The translations under genes were made by a program, and so were the position numbers. The notes under the pieces were generated by a model, which saw nothing but the letters and a program-made list of their open reading frames with translations, was not told where the DNA came from and ran no database searches. DNA of 64,000 nucleotides from Halomonas halodenitrificans DSM 735 (GTDB lineage Bacteria > Pseudomonadota > Gammaproteobacteria > Pseudomonadales > Halomonadaceae): NCBI RefSeq assembly GCF_000620045.1, contig NZ_JHVH01000003.1, positions 186,001 through 250,000 on the forward strand, written 5' to 3'. Position 1 is the stretch's first letter, and each line of letters starts with the position of its first letter. Below are positions 56,456-64,000 of this stretch, piece by piece.

Positions 56456-59118
56456 GGGTCGGAGGCGGACGCCTCACGCCACTGGCGCAGCTCGGCCATG
56501 GCGTGTAACAGCTCCTCCAGCAATGGCGCCATGGCCTCGCGCCCCCGGGTACGCAAGTGTGTCTCCAGGGTCTCGGCGGTCAACCCCAGGCGCGGCGCGC
56601 CACAGTACCGGCAGGCGCCGTTGAGTCCGTGAATGGCATCCAGCAGCGCCTCGTCATCCTCGTCGGCCCGGGCACGGCATATGGTGTCTTCCATTTCATC
56701 GAGAGAATCGACCAGTTGCTCGAGCAGCCGCTGGGCCAGGGGTTCCCGGCCTCCCGCCAGGCGTGTGCCCAGCGCCAGGTCCACGACGGGAAGCCTTGAT
56801 GGCTCGCCCGGGGCCGGCGCCGGAGGGGTCGATGAAAGGTGTGCGGGGGCGTCGCCGAGGTGATGCGTCAGCAGTTTCGAGAGGTGGTCGATATCCAGCG
56901 GCTTGGTCAGCACGTCATCCAGGCCGCTTGCCATCAGGCGACGCCGCTCGCCTTCCAGCGCATGGGCGGTCACCGCAATGATCGGCGTACGGCGCCAGGC
57001 ATCACTCAAGTGGCGCAGTTCGCGGGTCGCCTCGATGCCATCCATGTCCGGCATGCGGATATCCATCAACACCAGATCGAAGTGTCGTCGGCGTCCCACG
57101 GTCAGGGCCTCTTCGCCGCTGCTGACCAGCGTGATGTCCATGCCGGGGCCGGTCAGCAACTCGCCCATGAGGCGACGGTTGGTGGCGTTGTCGTCGACGG
57201 CGAGCAGTCGCAGGCCGGCATCGAGGGCGCTCGTTGGCCCCTCGGCAGGGGACGCGAGGGCGTCGTTGCCTCCCGTCTCCAGCAGGCGCTCGACGGCCTC
57301 GGCGAGGGTGCCGCGTGCCAGCGGCTTGGCCAGCATTTCCCCGCCTCTCGGCAGCGCCAGGTCGGGAAAGTCCAGTGGACTGGCGGTGCACAGCAGCAGC
57401 GCCGGACAGGGCAGCTCGGCGAGCCGTTGTTCCCAGTGGCGCAGTCGCTCGGGGGAATAGGGCGGGGCACCCAGGCTGATCATGACCAGGCTCGGCGTGG
57501 GCGCCGCCGGGGTGTCGGCCGGCAGAGGCCTGGCACCCCAGCGCCGCAGCAAGTGCCGGAGGGCGCGTCGGGTCCCCGGGTGCGGCTCTTCCAGCAGTAT
57601 CGTCTCACCGGCGAGCCGGAGTTCCGGCGGTCGCTCCGACTCGATGTCTCCGGCCAGCGGCAGGGTAAAGGCGAAGGTGCTGCCGCGGTTCGGTTCGCTT
57701 TCCACGCCGATCTCGCCACCCATCTGCTCCACCAGCTGGCGGCAGATGGAAAGGCCCAGCCCGCTACCACCGAACTCTCGCGAGTGGCTCGGAGCGGCCT
57801 GGTGGAAGGCGTCGAAGAGGTGCTGCTTATGCTCGTTCGAGAGGCCGATGCCGGTGTCCGACACGCTGACGCCCAGGGTGACATGCGTTGGTTCGCTCTC
57901 TTCTACCGTCACCCTGACCAGCACCTCGCCACGCTCGGTAAACTTCACCGCATTGTCGACCAGGTTGGTCAGCAGCTGACGGATGCGCATCGGGTCACCA
58001 TGCAGGACCGGTGGTACGTCGTCATAGACCATGCCGACCAGCTCCAGTGCTTTCTGCTGGGCCATGGGGGCCTGGAGTGCCAATACTTCATCGACCAGTT
58101 CCACCATCTGTACCGGCATTCGCTCCAGCTCCAGCCTGCCGGTCTCGAGCCTGGAATAGTCCAGCACATCATTGACCAGCAGGAGCAGATTGTCGCAGGC
58201 ACGATCGACGTGCGTCAGCCACTCCTGCTGCCGGGCATTCAGCGACGAACGCCCCAGTAGCCGACAGAAGCCGACGATGCCGTTGAGTGGCGTGCGAATT
58301 TCATGGCTCATGCTGGCCAGGAATTCCGACTTGGCCCGGTTGGCCTTCACGGCGTGTCGGTGAGCCAGGTCCAGCTGCATGTTCTGGATCTCGACGGTCT
58401 CCATGGACTCCTCGAGCTCCGCCGTCGCCTGGGCGACCTGATGCTGCATCTCATCCCGGGTCTGCTGCAATTGCAGGGCAAGGGCATTGGCATGGCTGGC
58501 CAGGGGGGGAAGCTCGGGAGGCGAGGGGGGCAGCGATGACACGGGCTCGCCGCGTGCCAGACGCGCCAGGGTGGCGTCGACCTCCTCGAGAGGGCGCTTG
58601 AGGCGGCGATAGGTCGTCATGGTGGCGAGTCCCAGGATGCCGGCGACGAGGGCCAGCAACAGGCCGGCGCCAGCCAGTTGGCGATAGTGCTGGAGCAGTA
58701 TGCCGCTGGCATCGACGTCCATGACCAGGCGCCCGCCGCCTGCCCTCGCCAAGGGGTAGGTCATGCGCCATTGGCCGTCCTTCTGGCGTACCCTGCCGGG
58801 GCGGGGCTCGAGGGAGGCGTCCTCCACCAGGCGACCCGCCTCGGCACGCAAGGCGTCGTCGGCATCGAGAATGGCAGCGGCCTTGATCTCGGGCAGGTCG
58901 AGCAGGCGCCTGGCGTGTGCCGCGAGGGCCGGCGCGTCGTTTGCCCGCAGCGCCGATAGCAGCATCGGTTCGATCAGCGTTGCCGCCCTCGTCAGTTCGG
59001 CCTCGAGTCGCGCTTCATGAGTATCGCGATGCAGGGGCAGGGCGATGAGCACCAGGGCGACCATCAACAACATGGGGAGAACCAGGGCGATCGACACGAG
59101 TCGCAGCTTCAGGGACAT
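56395..59118 (-). CDS. gacS: Hybrid sensor histidine kinase GacS/BarA
   Basis: Inner-membrane sensor kinase (907 aa), partner of the GacA/UvrY response regulator that drives small RNAs of the Csr/Rsm system. Order: transmembrane helix near the N-terminus, periplasmic sensor to about 155, second helix (AGAGLLLALVAGILGLATM), HAMP region, HisKA with H272 (SMSHEIRTPLNG), HATPase (LVDNAVKF, DTGIGL, GSGLGLSI), a degenerate receiver-like stretch, a true receiver with D686 (LMDIRMPD), and an HPt domain with H830 (DAIHGLNGACRYCG). The second His of the usual HPt motif is replaced by Asn. The last residues are encoded across the acpS end. It diverges from cysM. Confidence 0.93.
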   Translation of the reverse strand: MSLKLRLVSIALVLPMLLMVALVLIALPLHRDTHEARLEAELTRAATLIEPMLLSALRANDAPALAAHARRLLDLPEIKAAAILDADDALRAEAGRLVEDASLEPRPGRVRQKDGQWRMTYPLARAGGGRLVMDVDASGILLQHYRQLAGAGLLLALVAGILGLATMTTYRRLKRPLEEVDATLARLARGEPVSSLPPSPPELPPLASHANALALQLQQTRDEMQHQVAQATAELEESMETVEIQNMQLDLAHRHAVKANRAKSEFLASMSHEIRTPLNGIVGFCRLLGRSSLNARQQEWLTHVDRACDNLLLLVNDVLDYSRLETGRLELERMPVQMVELVDEVLALQAPMAQQKALELVGMVYDDVPPVLHGDPMRIRQLLTNLVDNAVKFTERGEVLVRVTVEESEPTHVTLGVSVSDTGIGLSNEHKQHLFDAFHQAAPSHSREFGGSGLGLSICRQLVEQMGGEIGVESEPNRGSTFAFTLPLAGDIESERPPELRLAGETILLEEPHPGTRRALRHLLRRWGARPLPADTPAAPTPSLVMISLGAPPYSPERLRHWEQRLAELPCPALLLCTASPLDFPDLALPRGGEMLAKPLARGTLAEAVERLLETGGNDALASPAEGPTSALDAGLRLLAVDDNATNRRLMGELLTGPGMDITLVSSGEEALTVGRRRHFDLVLMDIRMPDMDGIEATRELRHLSDAWRRTPIIAVTAHALEGERRRLMASGLDDVLTKPLDIDHLSKLLTHHLGDAPAHLSSTPPAPAPGEPSRLPVVDLALGTRLAGGREPLAQRLLEQLVDSLDEMEDTICRARADEDDEALLDAIHGLNGACRYCGAPRLGLTAETLETHLRTRGREAMAPLLEELLHAMAELRQWREASASDPYPSSTTKATANSFSSDNDR

Positions 59119-59229
59119 GAAAAATCTCGGCTATCGGAGAGACGACGCCCGGGGCGCCCGGAAGATACCTGTCCACCCCGGGGTCCCACGGATATAATGT
59201 CGAAAATACCCGTAGAGAAGGATGCTTGC

Positions 59230-60126
59230 ATGCATTTTCCGACCATCGAAGATGCCGTCGGCCACACACCGTTGGTGCGCCTCAAGCGTATCGGTGCCGG
59301 CCGCAACAATGTGCTGCTGGCGAAGCTCGAGGGCAATAACCCGGCGGGCTCGGTGAAAGACCGCCCAGCCATGGCCATGCTGGAGCAGGCCGAGGCGCGT
59401 GGCGACATCGCTCCGGGCGATACCCTGATCGAGGCAACGTCGGGCAATACCGGCATCGCCCTGGCCATGGCGGCCGCCATCAAGGGCTATCGCATGGTGC
59501 TGATCATGCCCGAAAGTGCCTCGGAAGAGCGCAAGCAGTGCATGGCCGCCTATGGCGCCAGACTGATCACGGTCAGCAAGGAGGGCGGCATGGAGAAGGC
59601 CCGCGACCTGGCCGATGCCATGCTTGCCCGGGGTGACGGCAAGCGTCTGGATCAGTTTGCCAACCCCGACAACCCGCTCTCCCATTATCTCGGTACCGGT
59701 CGGGAAACCTGGGAGCAGACGGCCGGTACGGTGACGCACTTCGTCAGCTCCATGGGGACCACGGGCACCATCATGGGGGCCTCCCAGGCACTCAAGGAGC
59801 GCAATGCCGACATCGAGATCATCGGGCTGCAGCCCGAGGATGGTGCCAGCATCGCCGGGATTCGTCGCTGGCCCGAGGCGTACCTGCCGAGTATCTTCGA
59901 TGCCAGCCGCGTCGACCGCGTCCTGGACATCGGTCAGCATGAAGCCGAGGAGCATATGCGTCGCCTGGCGCGGGAGGAGGGGATCCTGGCCGGGGTCAGC
60001 TCCGGGGGTGCCCTGGCGGGTGCCCTGCGTGTCGCCGAACAGGTGGAAAATGCCGTGATCGTGTTTATCGTCTGTGACCGCGGCGATCGCTATCTTTCCA
60101 CCGGCCTGTTTGCCCCGGAGGCTTGA
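59230..60126 (+). CDS. cysM: Cysteine synthase B
   Basis: PLP enzyme (298 aa) making cysteine from O-acetylserine and sulfide or thiosulfate. The PLP lysine is K43 in NNPAGSVKDRPA. The phosphate loop is SSMGTTGTIMG and the substrate loop is ATSGNTGIALA. The length and the ERKQCMAAYGA loop fit CysM rather than CysK. Start ATG 59230; a longer frame reaches into the gacS promoter region and is rejected. rlmD follows after 3 bases. Confidence 0.95.
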   Translation: MHFPTIEDAVGHTPLVRLKRIGAGRNNVLLAKLEGNNPAGSVKDRPAMAMLEQAEARGDIAPGDTLIEATSGNTGIALAMAAAIKGYRMVLIMPESASEERKQCMAAYGARLITVSKEGGMEKARDLADAMLARGDGKRLDQFANPDNPLSHYLGTGRETWEQTAGTVTHFVSSMGTTGTIMGASQALKERNADIEIIGLQPEDGASIAGIRRWPEAYLPSIFDASRVDRVLDIGQHEAEEHMRRLAREEGILAGVSSGGALAGALRVAEQVENAVIVFIVCDRGDRYLSTGLFAPEA

Positions 60127-60129
60127 GTC

Positions 60130-61593
60130 ATGGCGATGCTGGGCAAGCGGCGGCCGCGCCGCGAACGGTCGGGCGTCTCCGGGCTGCAGGGACGTCAGCC
60201 GCCGTCCCGGGCGTCGGAGAAGGAGGCGTCGACGAGAGCGGTCGATGGCGAGGCACGGGGCGTGCGGATCGAGCGCCTGGCGCATGACGCGCGGGGCCTG
60301 GCCCACGCTGCCGACGGCAAGACGCTGTTTGTCGAGGGGGCCCTGCCGGGCGAGCGGGTCGACGTCGCAGTTCACCGTACCCGCAAGCGCTTCGACGAAG
60401 CCCATGTGCGTGAACGGCTCGAGGCCTCGCCGGAACGCGTCACACCACCCTGCGAGCATTTCGAACGCTGTGGCGGCTGCGATCTTCAGCACCTGGCCCT
60501 TCCCGCCCAGCGCCGTCACAAGCAGGCGGTGCTCATCGACCTGCTCGCCCGCCAGGGGATCGAGGTCGAGGCGGAACCCGAGCTGCTGGCCGGCGCCGGC
60601 CATGGCTATCGCCGGCGTGCCCGCCTGGGTGTGAAGCAGGATGCCGAGGGGCGGCTGCACCTGGGCTTTCGGGCTCGCCACAGCCATCGTCTGGTTGATA
60701 TCCAGCATTGCACTATCCTGATGCCGGCGCTCGATGCCCTGCTGGGCCCCCTGCATCAGCAGCTGGCCAGGCTCCAGGCACCACGCCTGGTAGGCCACCT
60801 GGAACTGCTGGCCAGCGATCAGGGGCCCACGCTGGTGATACGCCAGCTCAAGTCACATGCCGTCGACCGCGAGGCCTGGCATGCCTTTGGCACCGAGTAC
60901 GGGCTCCATCTGGGCTGGCTGGTGGGGCGTGAGACCCCCGAGCTCGAGTGGCTGACCCCCGAGCCGTCGCTGACCTGCCGGGTGCCCGGGGACGGGGAGA
61001 CACTCGAACTGGGCTTTGCCCCCGGCGACTTCCTGCAGGCCAACGCCGAGGTCAACCGGCAGATGGTGACGACGGCACTGAGCTGGCTCGGCGAACTCGA
61101 GGATATTCCCGTGTTGGACCTGTTTGCCGGGATCGGTAACTTCAGTCTGCCCCTGGCGTCTGCCGGTGCGCGAGTGACCGCGGTGGAGGGCAGTCCGTCT
61201 ATGGTCGAGCGCCTGGCGCGCAACGCCCGGAGCAACTGGCCGGGGCAGGCGTGGCGGGTGACGGCGCGCCGGGCCGACCTGGCGCAGCAGGCCGCCGTCG
61301 ACGACCTGCTGGCGGAGCTCGCCCCCGGGGTCGTGGTGCTTGACCCGCCACGCGATGGTGCCGAGTCGGCTGCCCGGGCCCTGGTGGCCGCACCGGTGCC
61401 TCGCGTGTTGTATATCTCCTGTGACCCGGCGACCCTGGCGCGGGATGCCGCACATCTCTTGCGTGGTGGTTATCGGATCATGCATGTCGCCGTGGCCGAC
61501 ATGTTCGTGCACACCTCGCATCTGGAGTCGATGTTGCTGTTCGAGCACCCCCATGCAGAACGGCAGCGGCAAGGAGCATCAGCAGATGGTTAA
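60130..61593 (+). CDS. rlmD: 23S rRNA (uracil-5-)-methyltransferase RlmD
   Basis: Methylates U1939 of 23S rRNA (487 aa). An N-terminal extension (residues 1-40, Arg-rich) precedes a TRAM domain (VRIERLAHDARGLAHAADGK). The [4Fe-4S] cysteines are C108, C114 and C117 (CEHFERCGGC) plus one near 195 (IQHCTI). The SAM site is VLDLFAGIGNFSLPLA, and the catalytic nucleophile is C431 (YISCDPATL). It overlaps the relA start by 8 bases. Confidence 0.94.
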   Translation: MAMLGKRRPRRERSGVSGLQGRQPPSRASEKEASTRAVDGEARGVRIERLAHDARGLAHAADGKTLFVEGALPGERVDVAVHRTRKRFDEAHVRERLEASPERVTPPCEHFERCGGCDLQHLALPAQRRHKQAVLIDLLARQGIEVEAEPELLAGAGHGYRRRARLGVKQDAEGRLHLGFRARHSHRLVDIQHCTILMPALDALLGPLHQQLARLQAPRLVGHLELLASDQGPTLVIRQLKSHAVDREAWHAFGTEYGLHLGWLVGRETPELEWLTPEPSLTCRVPGDGETLELGFAPGDFLQANAEVNRQMVTTALSWLGELEDIPVLDLFAGIGNFSLPLASAGARVTAVEGSPSMVERLARNARSNWPGQAWRVTARRADLAQQAAVDDLLAELAPGVVVLDPPRDGAESAARALVAAPVPRVLYISCDPATLARDAAHLLRGGYRIMHVAVADMFVHTSHLESMLLFEHPHAERQRQGASADG

Positions 61594-63862
61594 AGTTCGT
61601 GAGGACCAACCGCTCACCGCAACGGGGCGTGTGGATATCGATCGCTGGGTGGAGCGCCTGCGGGAAGACGTCAAGCTACGCGACCCGGGCGAGATGGCCG
61701 AGGCCTGCCGGCTTGCCGAACGTCTGGAGGAGGAGTCGGACCATCCCCACCGTTCCTGGATGACGGAGGGCTCCAGTTTTCGCATGGGCCTGGAGATGGC
61801 CGATATCCTGGGAGAACTGAAACTCGACCAGGCGGTGCTCGTGGCGGCCGTGCTCTATCGCGCGGTGCGTGAAGGGCTTGTTAGCCTCGACGCCGTCGGC
61901 AAGCGGTTCGGCTCGGAGGTGGCCGGCCTGGTCGATGGCGTGTTGCAGATGGCGGCAATCAGCGCCACTCAGCTGCCTAGCCATGACATGAGTCAGCATA
62001 ACCAGCAGGACAACCTGCGCAAGATGCTGGTCAACATGATCGATGACGTCCGGGTGGCACTGATCAAGATTGCCGAGCGTACCTGCGCGCTGCGCCAGGT
62101 CAGGGAGGCACCCCGGGAAAAGCAGCAGCGCGTGGCCCGGGAGGTGTTCGACATCTATGCGCCTCTGGCCCACCGGCTGGGCATTGGCCACCTCAAGTGG
62201 GAGCTGGAGGATCTCTCCTTTCGTTATCTGCAGGAGGACGACTACAAGACCATCGCGCGTCAGCTGGCCGAGAAACGCCTGGATCGAGATCGTTATATCA
62301 GTGAAATCGTCGATACCCTCAGGGGCCTGCTCGGGGCCCAGGGTATCCATCGGTATGACGTCGATGGCCGAGCCAAGCACATTTACTCGATCTGGCGAAA
62401 GATGAAGCGCAAGCACATCGATTTCTCCCAGGTCCACGACATCCGCGCGGTGCGCATCCTGGTGCCCGAAGTGGCCGACTGCTACACCGTGCTGGGCCTG
62501 GTGCACTCGCGTTGGCATCACGTCCCCCTCGAGTTCGATGACTATATCGCCAATCCCAAGAAGAATGGCTATCAGTCGTTGCATACCGCGGTGTTCGGCC
62601 CCGAGAACAAGGTCGTGGAGATCCAGATCCGCACCTTTGCCATGCACGAAGAGGCCGAGCTCGGGGTCTGTGCCCACTGGCGCTACAAGGGACACGACAC
62701 CCAGGCCAAGAGCACCGGCTACGAAGACAAGATCGCCTGGCTGCGTCAGGTGCTCGAATGGCAGGAGGAGGTCGGCGACCTTGGCGATCTCAGTGAGGGG
62801 CTCAACAGCGATGTGGCGCCGGATCGTATCTACGTCTTCACCCCCGATGGTCATATCATCGACCTGCCGCGTGTCGCGACCCCCATCGACTTCGCCTATC
62901 GGGTACACACCGAGGTAGGCCACCGCTGCCGGGGGGCCAAGGTCAACGGCCGCATCGTGCCGCTTACCTATGCCTTGAAGACCGGCCAGCAGGTGGAAAT
63001 TCTTACCGCCAGCAAGGGCGGGCCGAGTCGCGACTGGCTCAACCCCAGCCTGGCCTATGTGCGTACCTCGCGTGCCCGCGCTAAGATCCAGGCCTGGTTC
63101 AAGTATCAGGCTCGCGACCAGAATATCGAGGAGGGGCGTGCCCTGTTCGAACGCGAAATGAAGCGCCTCGACCTCGAGGACATGGATCTCCACACCCTGG
63201 CGCGCAAGGTCAATTACCCGACTCCCGAGGACATGTACGCGGCGCTGGGGGCGGGGGATCTGCGCATCGGCCAGGTATTGAACCAGGCCCAGCAGCTGTT
63301 CGGCGAGAATGACGACCAGGAGCAGCTCGAGCGCCTGCTGGCCAAGCCGAGGCGCACGCCGAGCAAGGGCGGGGCGAGTGATATCACCGTGCTGGGCGTG
63401 GGGAACCTCAAGACCGGCATGGCCAACTGCTGTCATCCGGTGCCGGGGGAGTCCATCGTCGGCTTTATTACCCAGGGCCGTGGGGTGACGGTCCACCGCG
63501 AGGACTGCCCCAATATCCTGCAGCTGCAGGTGGACGAGCCCCAGCGCATCATCGCGGTGGAGTGGGGCGAGCGTGCCCTCACCCAGTATCCGGTCAATAT
63601 CGAGGTGGAGGCCTGGGATCGCTCCGGCCTGCTGCGCGACGTCACCGGGGTGCTGGGCAACGAGAAGGTCAATGTGCTGTCGGTGAATACGTTGACCGAT
63701 ACCGATGACGGCATCGCACGGCTGACCATTACCGTGGAGGTGGATGGCCTGGAGACCCTGGGCCGGCTCTTCTCCCGTATTCAGCAGCTGTCCAACGTCA
63801 TCGAGGTGCGTCGTCTGCGCAGCGGCAGAAAGTCCAGTAAACGCCGGGAGAGGAAATCATGA
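61586..63862 (+). CDS. relA: GTP pyrophosphokinase RelA
   Basis: Ribosome-associated (p)ppGpp synthetase of the stringent response (758 aa). The synthetase domain has HDIRAVRILVPEVADCY and the EFDD motif (EFDDYIANPKKNGYQSLHTAV region) typical of RelA rather than SpoT. The N-terminal hydrolase-like domain has lost its HD motif (GLEMADILG and AAVLYRAVREG), so it is expected to be synthetase-only. TGS (IYVFTPDGHIIDLP) and a C-terminal ACT domain (LLRDVTGVLGNEKVNVL) follow. AAGGAG precedes ATG 61586, inside the end of rlmD. mazG overlaps its stop. Confidence 0.97.
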   Translation: MVKVREDQPLTATGRVDIDRWVERLREDVKLRDPGEMAEACRLAERLEEESDHPHRSWMTEGSSFRMGLEMADILGELKLDQAVLVAAVLYRAVREGLVSLDAVGKRFGSEVAGLVDGVLQMAAISATQLPSHDMSQHNQQDNLRKMLVNMIDDVRVALIKIAERTCALRQVREAPREKQQRVAREVFDIYAPLAHRLGIGHLKWELEDLSFRYLQEDDYKTIARQLAEKRLDRDRYISEIVDTLRGLLGAQGIHRYDVDGRAKHIYSIWRKMKRKHIDFSQVHDIRAVRILVPEVADCYTVLGLVHSRWHHVPLEFDDYIANPKKNGYQSLHTAVFGPENKVVEIQIRTFAMHEEAELGVCAHWRYKGHDTQAKSTGYEDKIAWLRQVLEWQEEVGDLGDLSEGLNSDVAPDRIYVFTPDGHIIDLPRVATPIDFAYRVHTEVGHRCRGAKVNGRIVPLTYALKTGQQVEILTASKGGPSRDWLNPSLAYVRTSRARAKIQAWFKYQARDQNIEEGRALFEREMKRLDLEDMDLHTLARKVNYPTPEDMYAALGAGDLRIGQVLNQAQQLFGENDDQEQLERLLAKPRRTPSKGGASDITVLGVGNLKTGMANCCHPVPGESIVGFITQGRGVTVHREDCPNILQLQVDEPQRIIAVEWGERALTQYPVNIEVEAWDRSGLLRDVTGVLGNEKVNVLSVNTLTDTDDGIARLTITVEVDGLETLGRLFSRIQQLSNVIEVRRLRSGRKSSKRRERKS

Positions 63863-64000
63863 GCCAGCGCCAGCATACCCTGGACGATCTGCTGACCCTG
63901 ATGGCGGTGCTTCGCGATCCCGAACAGGGGTGCCCCTGGGATATCAAGCAGGACTGGGACTCCATCGTGCCGCACACCCTGGAAGAGGCCTATGAAGTTG
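63859..64000 (+). CDS. mazG: Nucleoside triphosphate pyrophosphohydrolase MazG (3' partial)
   Basis: First 47 codons of MazG, which hydrolyses NTPs and affects ppGpp-related starvation responses. The N-terminal motif LLTLMAVLRDPEQGCPWDIKQDW and TLEEAYEV is diagnostic. The ATG overlaps the relA stop (ATGA), the usual relA-mazG coupling. The rest lies beyond the window. Confidence 0.93.
   Translation, partial: MSQRQHTLDDLLTLMAVLRDPEQGCPWDIKQDWDSIVPHTLEEAYEV

Noticed and set aside
59131..60798. 555-codon minus-strand frame opposite cysM and rlmD
   Set aside because: Shadow of two firmly identified genes; composition is His/Gln/Gly-rich, as expected of an antisense frame.
61676..63496. 606-codon minus-strand frame opposite relA
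   Set aside because: Antisense of relA without domains or a ribosome-binding site.

Overview
The window is 64 kb of GC-rich gammaproteobacterial chromosome. Gene order and protein types fit a member of the Halomonadaceae (Halomonas or a close relative), related to Pseudomonas. Blocks supporting this are holB-pilZ-tatD, divergent ETF-QO/etfBA, algU-mucA-mucB-mucD-lepA-lepB-rnc-era-recO-pdxJ-acpS, and gacS divergent from cysM-rlmD-relA-mazG. The assignment is inference from gene content. No rRNA, tRNA, insertion sequence, prophage or CRISPR array was seen. holB is cut at the left edge and mazG at the right edge.

Layout. 1-5843: replication and housekeeping genes on + (holB, pilZ, TatD nuclease, DUF1285 protein, UvrD-like helicase, rhodanese). 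5978-9946: fatty-acid electron-transfer genes. ETF-ubiquinone oxidoreductase is on - and etfB-etfA on +, diverging from a 366-bp region with a PsrA-like operator; the 3' end of etfA is followed by two shortened duplicate copies of its own tail. 10185-14962: a Mn-type superoxide dismutase, then the class Ib ribonucleotide reductase operon nrdHIEF behind NrdR-box-like sites.

15054-39481 is an iron-acquisition island. It holds three TonB-dependent siderophore receptors, a FecB/C/D/E-type ABC importer with a sucrase/ferredoxin-like protein attached, fhuCDB, a SyrD/PvdE-type exporter, FhuF, a PchR/AraC-type regulator, and a TonB2-type energising operon (DUF3450, TtpC-like, ExbB, ExbD, TonB, TPR protein). 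Fur-box-like palindromes stand before most of its transcription units. No siderophore biosynthesis gene is present, so within the window the island imports and reduces siderophores and perhaps exports one. Receptors bind ferric siderophores, the ExbB/ExbD/TtpC/TonB complex powers them, the ABC systems carry ligands inward, and FhuF and possibly the ferredoxin-like protein release the iron.

39655-64000 is conserved core: DinG and RhlB helicases, xthA, DAHP synthase, the AlgU (RpoE) envelope-stress operon, translation and RNA maturation genes (lepA, lepB, rnc, era), recO, pdxJ, acpS, the hybrid kinase GacS/BarA, then cysM, rlmD, relA and mazG.

Not explained by ordinary genes are several repeats: the triplicated etfA tail; 48-bp repeats at the fhuF/regulator junction that each carry a start codon; a seven-copy GGCTTAC array running into a stop codon; a dispersed family of TAAGC-rich intergenic elements that tends to begin at stop codons; and paired inverted motifs around GGGACAGTCCC.
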